Shown one piece after another: positions 23,203 through 32,000 of a stretch of 57,252 nt of DNA. This DNA comes from a virus, in the IMG/VR virus record IMGVR_UViG_3300025128_000041, positions 1 through 57,252 of that record. The stretch is one strand, 5' to 3'. Under the pieces are notes generated by a model. The model was given only the letters and a program-made list of their open reading frames with translations. It was not told the origin of the DNA and made no database searches. Both the position numbers and the translations under genes were made by a program. Positions within the stretch are counted from its first letter, which is position 1, and every line of letters begins with the position of its first letter.

Positions 23203-23950
23203 TAACAAACTTCTTGAAGCAATCGGCTTCATGGAATCCTTGCCGGACTCGGACAAGGTGGATATTGGCGGGAAGCTATACGCACAGGTTACTACTCGTG
23301 TCGTTGCATTCCGCAAAGCTTACGGAGATCAAGGCCGAATAACGACAACGATTCATGTGTCTAACGAGAATCGCGTACAGATAGAGGCTCGCATCTACGT
23401 CAGGGATGGCAACACTTGGCACTTAATCGCTAATGATTGGGCCGAGGAGTTTAGGTCTGATGGATTTATCAACAAGAAATCAGCAACGGAAAACTGTGCT
23501 ACATCAGCAATAGGTAGGGCGTTAGCCGCTTGTGGTTTGGGTGGCGGCGAATACGCATCAGGTGATGAGGTAGAGTACGCCAAGACAGACAAGGCTGAGA
23601 TCGGATCTGGCAAGGCCAAGGTTGAGAAGAAGGAACCCGCTGCAAAAAAGACTGAAGAGGCAAAGCCAACGCCTAAAGAAGTACAGGCAGAGGAACCCAA
23701 GACAGAGGAACCCAAGGCAGAAGAGAAGCAAGAAAAGGTAGCGTCTTCTGAGTGGCCGACTAAACTTAGGACGCAGCTCAACGCACTTAAGGCGATGCAC
23801 ACACATCACCAGATGGTGTACCACGTAAAGGAACACGCAGAGGAATGGAAGAAAACATACGGCGGCACACCCGCTTATGATTCATTTGTCGGCGAGATAA
23901 CCGCGCTGATTCAAGCGCAACAAGAACTAGAAAATAAGGAGAGTTTTTAA
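23195..23950 (+). CDS. Single-strand annealing (Rad52/ERF-like) protein
   Basis: The 251-residue protein (TTG start with GGAG seven bases upstream, after TTCGCAAC-GTTTAAAC) has an N-terminal domain whose segment ATENCATSAIGRALAACGLGGGEYAS matches the TSAIGRAL-type core of phage annealing proteins. A charged linker rich in Lys, Glu, Pro and Ala spans about residues 135-185, and a helical C-terminal domain follows. It should pair with the RecB-like exonuclease upstream, like exonuclease/annealase systems. The call is from motif similarity. Confidence 0.65.
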   Translation: MSDNKLLEAIGFMESLPDSDKVDIGGKLYAQVTTRVVAFRKAYGDQGRITTTIHVSNENRVQIEARIYVRDGNTWHLIANDWAEEFRSDGFINKKSATENCATSAIGRALAACGLGGGEYASGDEVEYAKTDKAEIGSGKAKVEKKEPAAKKTEEAKPTPKEVQAEEPKTEEPKAEEKQEKVASSEWPTKLRTQLNALKAMHTHHQMVYHVKEHAEEWKKTYGGTPAYDSFVGEITALIQAQQELENKESF

Positions 23951-24192
23951 TGGCTTACGAAATCCGAGAACTGGACTGTAATTTGTTTCCTAATGATAGG
24001 AAGCAAGAGTCTTGGCACGCTGACTTCAACGGAAAGTTGCTAGTCAATGGCAAATACTACTACGTAAACCTTATGGATAAGCGAGAAGACCCGCAGTCCA
24101 AGGTATCTTTTAGGCTGACACTTAAAGAATCTGGAGAACCGAAGCAAGCCCCACGATCTAGCGGTTTTGAATCGGATGATTTAGGATTATGA
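23950..24192 (+). CDS. Small protein after the annealing gene (80 aa)
   Basis: The 80-residue product starts MAYEIRELDCNLFPNDRKQ and has two strands (ADFNGKLLVNGKYYYVNLMD). The acidic tail DDLGL resembles those of single-strand-binding helpers, but an OB fold cannot be shown by eye. It starts at the TAATG junction, so it is translated with the recombination genes. Confidence 0.6.
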   Translation: MAYEIRELDCNLFPNDRKQESWHADFNGKLLVNGKYYYVNLMDKREDPQSKVSFRLTLKESGEPKQAPRSSGFESDDLGL

Positions 24193-24449
24193 GTAGGGTA
24201 AAAGGATATGCGATGGATCTTGAAACCACACTGGAAAAGGCCGAGGTAATTAGCCTCGATGCTAGGAGACTTGCAAATCGTGTAGGGATACACATTGATA
24301 CGCAAGTTGAAAACAACCTTGATTCAGAATCATTGGTGGAAATAGACAAGCGTTTAAACGATCTACTTCAAAGCGTTGAAGACCTGAAGCAGATTAACGA
24401 TAAGCTAAAAGATCTAGTCGATGACATCGAACGAAAAGGATTGGTCTAA
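24189..24449 (+). CDS. Coiled-coil hypothetical protein (86 aa)
   Basis: The 86-residue acidic, helical product has heptad-like LNDLLQSVEDLKQINDKLKDLVDDI at its end. ATGA overlaps the previous stop. GTTTAAAC at 24352 encodes Arg-Leu-Asn. No function is recognised. Confidence 0.6.
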   Translation: MSRVKGYAMDLETTLEKAEVISLDARRLANRVGIHIDTQVENNLDSESLVEIDKRLNDLLQSVEDLKQINDKLKDLVDDIERKGLV

Positions 24450-24717
24450 CAAAGTACGCAGCCAGAGATACCTTGCACACGTAAGGGATCATGGCTGCTT
24501 AATCTGTCAACGCCCAGCACAAGCACACCATTTAACGTTCACCGATAAGGACAACCTTAGAGGCATGAGGCGCACGAGTGATGCAGACACAGTACCTCTG
24601 TGTGACGATCATCACAGGCATCTCCATGCTTATGGGAACGAGCAACGTTGGTGGGCTATGCAGGGCATAGATCCTTTAATGTTTACAACCGCAACATGGA
24701 GCGAATTTAATGAGTGA
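24421..24717 (+). CDS. HNH/DUF968-like nuclease (98 aa)
   Basis: The 98-residue protein contains CLICQRPAQAHHL, then VPLCDDHHRHLHAYG. This is the C-x-x-C/HH...C-x-x-HH pattern of the Ref/DUF968-like recombination nuclease family. Phage P1 Ref, of this type, is a RecA-dependent endonuclease. Its place in the recombination cluster supports a similar role. It overlaps the coiled-coil gene by 29 bases. Confidence 0.78.
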   Translation: MTSNEKDWSNKVRSQRYLAHVRDHGCLICQRPAQAHHLTFTDKDNLRGMRRTSDADTVPLCDDHHRHLHAYGNEQRWWAMQGIDPLMFTTATWSEFNE

Positions 24718-25024
24718 AAACAATTACCCGATAACCCAAGAGGAATACAACCAAATCGAGGAAGAGTTTGGCGACTACCGATTCAACCAGTATTGCATCC
24801 TAGTAAGACAGGAAGACGGTGGTATCGGAGTCTTTGGGGAGTTTCAAGACCCAAAGGATGCCGCAGATTACTACAAATATTTCTTAAGCCACGCCATAGA
24901 AGAGAAGGATGTGACCATCCAAATGCTGACTATGGTTTCTCGTTTAAACGATGAGGGCAACGCTTACCAGTTTGATATGGATTTTATGAACCATAACAAA
25001 GATGATGGAGAAGATGATGAGTGA
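24710..25024 (+). CDS. Hypothetical protein (104 aa)
   Basis: The 104-residue acidic product starts MSENNYPITQEEYNQIEEEF. Its tail is Asp/Glu-rich. The segment DYRFNQYCILVRQEDGGIGVFGEF resembles a small beta sheet. GTTTAAAC at 24942 encodes Arg-Leu-Asn. It may be a regulatory or inhibitor protein. The family was not recognised. Confidence 0.6.
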   Translation: MSENNYPITQEEYNQIEEEFGDYRFNQYCILVRQEDGGIGVFGEFQDPKDAADYYKYFLSHAIEEKDVTIQMLTMVSRLNDEGNAYQFDMDFMNHNKDDGEDDE

Positions 25025-25469
25025 TGCAGATAGAATTGCCGAACACTTCGAGGCAAAGAAGTATGCGTACCGACAGTCGAGAGATGGCATGGTGCTTTCT
25101 TTTATCTTACACCCAGACGATGTGCCTAACGAACTAGCCACGGCAAAAATCGGACAACGATATATGATAGCCTGTGCGCAGATAGGTGAGGATGAGAGGC
25201 CGGTTGTGAAAGCAGCAGTTACCAAAGGTGAACGAGCTATGGCTAGGGCCAACTTAATTTGCCGAGAACAAACCTTTCAAGGATGGGTACGTTTAAACAA
25301 CGAACGTGAAGGCTGGGTTGCCGACACCCCTAATGACGAAGAGCTTGCATCAAATGTAATCAGATCTGTTTGTGGTATTGAGTCACGAAAAGAACTGCTC
25401 ACTGATGAAGAAGCTCAAGAGAAACTTAAATCTTTTCTCGCGTTCTTTGAAGACGAGGTGAAGGCATGA
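25017..25469 (+). CDS. Hypothetical protein (150 aa)
   Basis: The 150-residue product has SFILHPDDVPNELATAKIGQRYMIACAQI, a pattern I associate with phage-encoded recombination-region proteins of unknown role. The middle is mixed alpha/beta, and the end is helical. The ATG at 25017 has GGAG six bases upstream and overlaps the previous stop. GTTTAAAC at 25291 encodes Arg-Leu-Asn. It is coupled to the XRE-like gene. Confidence 0.6.
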   Translation: MSDADRIAEHFEAKKYAYRQSRDGMVLSFILHPDDVPNELATAKIGQRYMIACAQIGEDERPVVKAAVTKGERAMARANLICREQTFQGWVRLNNEREGWVADTPNDEELASNVIRSVCGIESRKELLTDEEAQEKLKSFLAFFEDEVKA

Positions 25470-25741
25470 GCTGGTATACCGAGAAGATAAGAAGACTGCG
25501 CAATGATCAAGGTATGTCTTTACAGGTTCTCGCAGACAAAGCAGGAACTACCAAGTCATATTTAAGTCAGGTCGAGAGAGGCCATAGGAAGCCCAGCTTT
25601 GAGATTGTTGAGCAAATAGCTACCGCTCTAGGTGCTAGCGTATCAATCCAGCTAGAGGCTCCAGAGCCGCCACGAGCTATGGCTCCGAATCGTCCTCGCC
25701 GCCGCTCGATTGCGAGTCAGTTTCTGAATAATACTGAATAA
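25466..25741 (+). CDS. XRE-family HTH regulator
   Basis: The 91-residue protein has a Cro/C1-type helix-turn-helix. KIRRLRNDQGMSLQVLADKA leads to GTTKSYLSQVERG and EIVEQIATALGASV. Such proteins bind operator DNA as dimers. Here it ends the recombination operon and faces the late lysis genes (its last 65 bases overlap the o-spanin gene tail to tail). No integrase accompanies it. It may control early/late switching and is a second candidate to recognise GTTTAAAC. Confidence 0.85.
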   Translation: MSWYTEKIRRLRNDQGMSLQVLADKAGTTKSYLSQVERGHRKPSFEIVEQIATALGASVSIQLEAPEPPRAMAPNRPRRRSIASQFLNNTE

Positions 25742-26081
25742 TACTTTTCGTTTGTCTTAGGTAACGCTTGATCTCTGCCATGTTGTAGGAGAGATTCTCA
25801 TAACCTTTAGAGGTCAAGCTGTACCAAACGTTCATTGGTGCCTCACCTTTCTCAAGATCGTCTAAATACTCTTGCATAATTGCTGGTGTCAGAACCGTCC
25901 ACTCAACAGGCATTGCAGATATTGCTCCCGGTGGTGGCGGATGATACATCGGAGCTTCCTTCACCACAGTTACAACTTCCACAGGCTTTACCTCTGTGGG
26001 TTTAAACGACCCGCCCCCTAATAAACTACACCCTGATAGTAAACTAAGAACTAGTCCGACTAATGTTGCGACCATTTTCAT
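25677..26081 (-). CDS. Outer-membrane spanin lipoprotein (Rz1-like)
   Basis: The 134-residue product starts with a signal peptide and lipobox ending LLSGC (Cys18). A Pro-rich stretch (HPPPPGAI) and a helical C-terminus follow. This is the arrangement of an o-spanin that is lipidated in the outer membrane and fuses it with the inner membrane. Its 5' end overlaps the i-spanin gene, as in Rz/Rz1 pairs. It needs a Gram-negative host. Confidence 0.82.
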   Translation of the reverse strand: MKMVATLVGLVLSLLSGCSLLGGGSFKPTEVKPVEVVTVVKEAPMYHPPPPGAISAMPVEWTVLTPAIMQEYLDDLEKGEAPMNVWYSLTSKGYENLSYNMAEIKRYLRQTKSIIQYYSETDSQSSGGEDDSEP

Positions 26082-26484
26082 AAAATGTTTCCGGGTTGGT
26101 TATATCGGTGAGATCTGCCATTACCCGCTTCGTCCCCTTGTTGATTATGTTTTCTATTAGCTTTGGTTTCTTAAGACCCAGCACATTTATATCGTGCTTG
26201 GCGAACTTTTTTCTGATGTTCTCAACCTCGATCTGTGCTTGTTGGTTCTCATCACTTAACCTTTCTATTTGCTCAACCATTCTCTGTTGATTGTCGATGG
26301 TTTGTTTTAGGTTTTCATTTTGAGATTCAATTGTTCTTTCTAAAAGGTTTTGATTCTGTATTGATTGTTCAAGTTGCAAATGAAACGACTTAATCTCTGC
26401 CTGAGACTTATCGTAATACATCTTAAAAGCCCCAGCCGTAATGATTAAAATTGCCCCCAACCCTGCGCTTAACTTAAGCCCCAT
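26044..26484 (-). CDS. Inner-membrane spanin (Rz-like)
   Basis: The 146-residue protein has an N-terminal membrane span (LGAILIITAGAFKMYY). A long coiled coil (ESQNENLKQTIDNQQRMVEQIERL) and a polar C-terminus follow. It would span the periplasm and pair with the overlapping lipoprotein gene to disrupt the outer membrane during lysis. The order and overlap are typical. Confidence 0.82.
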   Translation of the reverse strand: MGLKLSAGLGAILIITAGAFKMYYDKSQAEIKSFHLQLEQSIQNQNLLERTIESQNENLKQTIDNQQRMVEQIERLSDENQQAQIEVENIRKKFAKHDINVLGLKKPKLIENIINKGTKRVMADLTDITNPETFYENGRNISRTSS

Positions 26485-26485
26485 A

Positions 26486-26797
26486 TTAAGATCCTTTCTT
26501 CCATTTCTTAGATGATGACTTAGTTTTGCTAGGACTCCACTTTACTTTATCTGCCCAGTAAGCTGCTGACATCTTCCCTTTCTTAATGTTTTTACCATGC
26601 CTTGATTTAAACGCTTTGCGTTGTCCGACTGTCTGGTTAGTCTTGACACCCTGCTGCCCAAAGCGAATGGTCTTTACCTTGTCACCCTCTTTTGCCACGA
26701 CAACATGGGATTTCTTAGGATGGTTAGGTGTACGCTTGGGCTTGTTAAACCCGCTGACTCCAGCCCTAGATAGTCGAGGATCTTTCTTAGATGGCAT
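26486..26797 (-). CDS. Lysine-rich protein (103 aa)
   Basis: The 103-residue product is very basic and lacks a membrane span. Segments include SRAGVSGFNKPKRTPNHPKK, SHVVVAKEGDKVKTIRFG and MSAAYWADKVKW. I recall the same family from marine phage genomes but not its function. It may bind nucleic acid or be packaged with DNA. It is coupled to two more basic genes. Confidence 0.75.
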   Translation of the reverse strand: MPSKKDPRLSRAGVSGFNKPKRTPNHPKKSHVVVAKEGDKVKTIRFGQQGVKTNQTVGQRKAFKSRHGKNIKKGKMSAAYWADKVKWSPSKTKSSSKKWKKGS

Positions 26798-27054
26798 TAT
26801 TTTTTCCTATGAGATCTTGTTTTTGTGGCAATCTTCTTGGGCTGCGCACTGTGCTGCTTACCTTTTTTAGTGTCGGCTCGCTTCTTTTTAGTTGTAGCTG
26901 CATACTCTTTAGAAGACAAAGACTTGATTGCTTTTTCTGGTAGATACCGTTCTCCCGTGGCTTTAGATCCCTGAGTCGATGGCTTGCCTGACTTAGTTCG
27001 CCACTTTTGTTTTGTCCATTTCTTTAAAGACTTTTGTGATTTCTTTAAAGCCAT
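26797..27054 (-). CDS. Lysine-rich protein, DUF5872-like (85 aa)
   Basis: The 85-residue product is highly basic. LKKWTKQKWRTKSGKPS, then ERYLPEKAIKSLSSKEYAATTKKKRADTKKGKQ, is a family pattern I associate with DUF5872-type phage proteins. It forms a run of three overlapping or abutting basic genes. Function is unknown. A nucleic-acid-binding role is inferred from charge. Confidence 0.7.
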   Translation of the reverse strand: MALKKSQKSLKKWTKQKWRTKSGKPSTQGSKATGERYLPEKAIKSLSSKEYAATTKKKRADTKKGKQHSAQPKKIATKTRSHRKK

Positions 27055-27245
27055 TAGTTTTTATAACCTCCACCTTTGGCTTTGTATTGTTTGGCAAGCA
27101 TCTGTGCTTTTCGAGCTGACCACTGACCAGACTTACCACCTTTCGATCCTGCCTTGATCTTATTAAACAGCGTCTTCCTCATGGCTGGCTTAGTGTAATT
27201 ACCAGCTTGATTTACTTTAGATTTTGCTTTCTTTTTTTCTGCCAT
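27054..27245 (-). CDS. Lysine-rich protein (63 aa)
   Basis: The 63-residue product ends with GGKSGQWSARKAQMLAKQYKAKGGGYKN, a short family repeatedly found in phages of aquatic bacteria. Many Lys and Gly residues suggest a nucleic-acid-binding or virion core protein. GTTTAAAC at 27246-27253 directly abuts its ATG, replacing the usual Shine-Dalgarno region. Confidence 0.7.
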   Translation of the reverse strand: MAEKKKAKSKVNQAGNYTKPAMRKTLFNKIKAGSKGGKSGQWSARKAQMLAKQYKAKGGGYKN

Positions 27246-27247
27246 GT

Positions 27248-27454
27248 TTAAACTAAAACGTTAATATTAGTCGGGGATTTTCCCGATTGAAGTTGTATCT
27301 TATTATTTTTAGCCACATAAAGTGTAGTGTTTAATTGCTCCACTTTCTGCTTACGTTCTTCAACCTGAAGATCATCCATTAACCTTTGATACTTCTGCTC
27401 TGCTACCTGCCGCCAAGCTATTTGGTTGGCAGGGTTTGTTGATCCTACATCCAT
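27248..27454 (-). CDS. Helical hypothetical late protein (68 aa)
   Basis: The 68-residue product is helical and charged (NPANQIAWRQVAEQKYQRLMDDLQVEERK). It is preceded by an AGGAG element. No membrane or enzyme features were seen. It may be a chaperone or virion component. Confidence 0.55.
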   Translation of the reverse strand: MDVGSTNPANQIAWRQVAEQKYQRLMDDLQVEERKQKVEQLNTTLYVAKNNKIQLQSGKSPTNINVLV

Positions 27455-27462
27455 AACTTCTC

Positions 27463-27927
27463 CTAGGGTTTAAACATCAAGATAGCTAGACCAACTACAA
27501 TTCCAGCGGCAACCAAGCCTGTAATTATAATCACTGTTATTAATATAATACGTTGGACTAACTCTGCCCGTTGTTTTTTCTGCTGGGCCAGCATCTCCAT
27601 GTGTCGCTTGCGTTTTGCTGCTTGGTCAGCCTTGGCTTTCACATAGGTTGTGTGAAGAGCCGGATCGACCACTATGAGCATATTCTCAAGATCCTTTTCG
27701 TACCGCTCTTGCTGCCTACGCATCATAGAAATTTTGAGCAGATCACTATGGCTGACATTAACAAACTTTTCTCTTTCATTTTTCTCAAGATCATCCAAGC
27801 CCTGACCAAAATCAAGGATAGCAGACATAACTCTTTGCGCCCCGCCTTGAGCTTCACTGGCACTTTCTATTAATTTGCCAATTTGGTTTAGGATTGCCGC
27901 AGCCGCAGCTACGCTTTCGATAATCAT
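27463..27927 (-). CDS. C-terminal-anchor coiled-coil protein (154 aa)
   Basis: The 154-residue product has an Ala-rich N-terminal helix, a long basic/acidic coiled coil and a single C-terminal hydrophobic span (LITVIIITGLVAAGIVVGLAIL). It lies beside the lysis genes. It may be a holin-like or membrane-anchoring late protein. The last codons overlap GTTTAAAC at 27468. No family is recognised. Confidence 0.6.
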   Translation of the reverse strand: MIIESVAAAAAILNQIGKLIESASEAQGGAQRVMSAILDFGQGLDDLEKNEREKFVNVSHSDLLKISMMRRQQERYEKDLENMLIVVDPALHTTYVKAKADQAAKRKRHMEMLAQQKKQRAELVQRIILITVIIITGLVAAGIVVGLAILMFKP

Positions 27928-27940
27928 GACTCACTCCCGA

Positions 27941-28261
27941 TTATGGTTTGCGAGACATATAAGCGGTAGCTCCGAAATACAACCCTATGATCGAGGCTTG
28001 AGAAAGAAAAAGCATATCCGAAAGAGATGAGAGGGTACTAAGTCGCTCCTCTGGTACGAAAGGAAGCAATGGTAAAAGAGAATAAAGTACCATAGAAGCC
28101 ATAGCTACCCACGCTATACGCCTTTGTGAATCTTGTTTCTCTTCCCTAAGATCTAGCTCGATCATCTGAGTAGCACGCTCTAATTCTTCATCGCTTACTG
28201 TGCCATCGTTATCGATGTCATACTTAGCCCAGACAGAATCATGCTGAAGTTTCTTTGTCAT
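27941..28261 (-). CDS. EF-hand membrane protein, holin candidate
   Basis: The 106-residue protein contains a textbook EF-hand loop D15-I-D-N-D-G-T-V-S-D-E-E26, with ligands at positions 1, 3, 5 and 12 and Gly at 6. Two hydrophobic spans (WVAMASMVLYSLLPLLPFV and LFLSQASIIGLYFGATAYM) follow. It is adjacent to the endolysin and spanin genes. A two-span membrane protein here is likely to be a holin or lysis regulator, with calcium sensing added. The role is inferred. Calcium binding follows from the motif. Confidence 0.7.
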   Translation of the reverse strand: MTKKLQHDSVWAKYDIDNDGTVSDEELERATQMIELDLREEKQDSQRRIAWVAMASMVLYSLLPLLPFVPEERLSTLSSLSDMLFLSQASIIGLYFGATAYMSRKP

Positions 28262-28362
28262 ACCCTCTCCTTATCTTGGAGCTTGTAATACGCAAGATAA
28301 TCTTCCCACCGAACAAATCTTTTTTCTTCAGCAATATAGAATAAACTTTCATACACTTTCAC
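28258..28362 (-). CDS. Possible tiny late gene (34 aa)
   Basis: A GTG-started frame of 34 codons begins VKVYESLFYIAEEKRF and ends in an ATGA overlap with the EF-hand gene. It starts just after the stop of the 75-residue gene. The exact tiling of the gap supports it, but no good Shine-Dalgarno is present. Confidence 0.35.
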   Translation of the reverse strand: MKVYESLFYIAEEKRFVRWEDYLAYYKLQDKERV

Positions 28363-28366
28363 AACA

Positions 28367-28594
28367 TCAGTCCCAAAACTTTTGATTAACGCCAGCCATT
28401 ACTGGCTTGCAATATGCCGTTATGTTGTGCTGTTTAATTCCTCCTCTACACCTAGAGTCTCTACAGTTATGCTCTATCCAGTAGGCAAACTGTTGACAAC
28501 GATGTATATCCCTAAACAGCATACTATCGGCTCCTTCTACCACATTACCTTCGATAACCGTTATTAGCATAAAAGCTAAAACTGCACCTTTCAT
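28367..28594 (-). CDS. Small exported Cys-rich protein (75 aa)
   Basis: The 75-residue product starts with a hydrophobic signal-like segment (MKGAVLAFMLITVIEGNVV) and contains four cysteines that could form disulphides in the periplasm. It is coupled to the endolysin gene by ATGA. Location suggests a lysis or periplasmic role, unproven. Confidence 0.6.
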   Translation of the reverse strand: MKGAVLAFMLITVIEGNVVEGADSMLFRDIHRCQQFAYWIEHNCRDSRCRGGIKQHNITAYCKPVMAGVNQKFWD

Positions 28595-29043
28595 TCAAAT
28601 TGTGTATAAGATTTACCGTCAAAGACTAAGGATTCGTTTCTGTTTTCTCCTGCTGATACATACGAAACATGAATCCACCCACTGTTGGGATCTATCCCGT
28701 CATAAAACTCTAAGATAAGCTGGTCATAATCCAAGTTATCTTTAATCCAGAACGCAACCTCTTCGTTGTCTACGCTTGGTAACTCAAAATCAATCGCCTG
28801 TCCTTTGCAGTGCTGGCTGTTAGGGTTGCCCCCAACCTCTGCATTCAGATCAGGGCAGCGATACCCACTGTTAGGTATAAAAGGTACGCCATAGTGAACC
28901 CTGACCGGCTCAACCACATACTCTAACACGCGCTTTAGGTTTTCAAGATGCTCGCCTGTAGCCATATTGTCTATGCCTTTACGAGTAGCTGTCTCGCTAC
29001 GGCAACATTCAGCTAATGTAAAATGATCACTTAATTTAGTCAC
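28591..29043 (-). CDS. M15-type peptidoglycan peptidase, endolysin
   Basis: The 150-residue product has SQHCKGQAIDFE, the zinc-binding S-x-H-x-x-G-x-x-x-D pattern, and WIHVSY with the third ligand, as in M15 D-alanyl-D-alanine peptidases. GYRCPDLN is a conserved structural part. It would cleave peptide bonds in peptidoglycan at lysis. GTG at 29043 gives the natural MTKLSDHFTLAE start and overlaps the upstream stop. TTG at 29064 is an alternative. Confidence 0.85.
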   Translation of the reverse strand: MTKLSDHFTLAECCRSETATRKGIDNMATGEHLENLKRVLEYVVEPVRVHYGVPFIPNSGYRCPDLNAEVGGNPNSQHCKGQAIDFELPSVDNEEVAFWIKDNLDYDQLILEFYDGIDPNSGWIHVSYVSAGENRNESLVFDGKSYTQFE

Positions 29044-32000
29044 TGAAACGCTCTTTATCGTCAATTCGTCTTATAACTCCACGAGTAATTGCGCCAGCAT
29101 TTGTTAATGCCCTCTGCATCTCATCGTATTCAGACAACGTTTGTTGGTAATTTTGCATTCGCCTTCTGCGCTCTGCGGGAGTAATGCTTTGATCTCTAGC
29201 TATCCTTTTAATGTTACTTGTAACTTTACTTCTCTCTCTGTCAATGTAATACAAAGACACCCTGATTTGTTCCGGGTCAATATTGATAACGTTTAAACCA
29301 ATCATTCGCAACAGTGCCTGATTAACCGAGTCAGGCTCAAGACCTGTGGGCTTTCTAGTTCCCGATGTTGCATCAAACAATTTTTTAACTGCGCCATAGT
29401 CTGTGTTTAAAAACCCCGGCAGTATGTATTGGTTTGCCGCCCAATAAAAAGCATCAGTTAATTTGCCTCTATTATAAAACGGCCTTTCTTCTGCGTTTGC
29501 AATCCACCAAGGATCATGCGCATTAACTATTGGTTGCTCGGTAAATGGATCTTTGTTGTAAAGAACCCCGCTTACTAAAGACCAAGCCGGACCACCAAAC
29601 ATACCAAATGTTGAAGTCACATCTGACAGCTCAAATCCACCTTGAGTGTAGTCTCGTTTTCCAGCAACAGCTTTTCCTGCATCTATCATTTTAGAGCCTA
29701 TGCCAGTAAACGCACCCCACGGATATAAAAAGCTAGTATCTAAAAACTTTAATCGGCCCTTATCATCTCTATAAGGAAGAGGCATTAGTCCGGGGTTGCC
29801 CCTCAAGTAATCAGGAACAGACGCTTTAATCGCTTCGTACTCATCATCGTCTATGTCAAATGCAGACATCATTAAATGTGGCATTGCATAAGAAAGAGCA
29901 ACATATGGCGCGAATTTAAGCGGGTTATTAATAGCAGTCTTCATTAAGACCGGAAGAACCTTGTACTGGAAAGTAATAAAAGGAATACCAAAAGGGCTAG
30001 TCCTTGTCTTCCTAACCCAGCCGGGAACGTCAGAGTAATCAAATAAATACTCTTGCGCTCTAAGAAACGCATCGTCTGCGCTTAACCCTTCACGCTCCAT
30101 GACATCAATGGCAATCGCTGTCTTGCCCATAACCTCTATGTTCTGATACATATTAGATGCTTTGGTAGCCAGCTTTCCCCAAGCCTTTAGCTTTAACCAC
30201 CCGTACAAACCTAAATCTTTTGCATCTACACCCCCAAGAAAATCCATAATGTCATCTGACATCTTTACTAGTTCTTGGTCGGCAAATGATGACTGCGTTA
30301 CACCGCGCTCAACCAATGCCATGTAATGCCTAGCATTATCATAGTCACGGTTGTTGTATGCGCGTATCTCCCCAATAGCTTCAACCATCCTTGGCAACAC
30401 CTTATAAAAAGGTATGCCAGATAGGTGCATGAGAATCATATTACTGAATGTGTTCCGCGCAATCGTTGGGGGGTTAAGAGGAACCTTTATTGTTTTCCAA
30501 ACAGCAACAGATTTCTTAAACAAGCTATCCATCTGAACAACTGTGGTATCACCTACATTTGCAATCGCACTAGAAGCAACTACGTCTTCATATATTTCAT
30601 CTCTAACTAATCGACCAGCAAGCATCCCAAACTTGCGACCAGCCGGAACACGTTTAAACCCTCTGAAGTATTTTGTTCCAGCGGTTTTAAGCTGTTCATC
30701 TTCTAGCTTAGTTACATCTATTCCGTCATTTGCATCTGCATACTCTTTATATTTTGCTGTTGCAGCAGCCTCCATACGATCCGCTTCTGCGTTTAAACGC
30801 TCTGACTTTTCAGGAGATAAACCTTTTTCTGCTTCTGCTATTTTGCGTAACGTGTCAGCCTCGTTACTTAACCAGAACGCGCTTACTTGTTTTGTTTTTC
30901 CATTAACATCTTCATATGAAACAAGAAACATATCATCAGGGCTTGTCCAATTTTCGTTTTCACTTACAGCATTAAGAAAGTTAATTAACTCTAAATCTCT
31001 TATAGATCTTTGCATTGCTCTTGAAGCCAAAAATGCTGGATCTTGTTCTGCTATTTCCCCAAGAAGTTCTCTTGATGCTTCTGGTAGGTTCTTGCTTCTT
31101 TCTTTAAGGTACTCAAGAGCTTTGCCTGACGGATCTTCAATGATGTGCTTAAGGTAAAGCCTTGGAAGATATGACCTTTGATTCTCCATATAAGTCTGAG
31201 GAGACATTAATCCTTTAGCAACTAACTCTGCGCCAACGTTTTCTATAACGTCTTTTGCTTTAGCGGATGCTTTAGCAGCTCTTGGATCTAAAGCGTTCAG
31301 CGCATCAAATGCAGTCTGCTCTCCTATCGAATCACCAGTAGTCATATAGGTATAAATAGCATTGCGAATTAACGCATTGCTTTCTCTGGCTTGAGCGCCA
31401 ACACCTTTAGCTAAATACTTATTCCCTATTTCATCTCTTAAATACTTAGCAGCATTTTCTGCCTGTGCAATAAGCCCTCTAAACTCCCCGCGCTTAAGAT
31501 AATATTCTCGTTTTTGTGGAAGATCTTTAAGGGTATTAAAGAACGGTATTGAATCAATAAATTCCGTTATTGATTGCCTTCCCGTCTTACTCATCTCATT
31601 TCGTGATGCAACCCCTGCGTTTGTAGCAGTATTGCGATCATCTTGCTTTGCCATCTGGTAAATGGCGTAAGGCTCTGATCTCCAAGACGCGCCCTCATCA
31701 CGCATCTCATCAGTAACTTCAAACAAAGGAAGTGAGTTAGTAATCGCAGACTTGCGAATTAAATACTGATCTCTTTTATCTTCAGCTAAATCTAGTATTT
31801 GCTGATCTAAGCCAAACACTTCATCTGGATCTACATCAGGATTTGCTCTAGTTGCTATATCCTCAACAAGCATTTCTTTTGAGGCCAATTCTTTTCTAGT
31901 TTCTCTTTCTGCCGGTATAAGCCTTTCGCCTTCCCATTCCAATTCTTTAATGTTGGTTATAATTGCTTGTTGATCTGCATCAGCATCGCCTATGTATAAG

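Noticed and set aside
25466-25741. XRE protein taken as a lysogeny repressor
   Set aside because: It lacks an integrase, an anti-repressor and a divergent cro-like partner, so a lysogeny role is not supported. It is kept as a general regulator.
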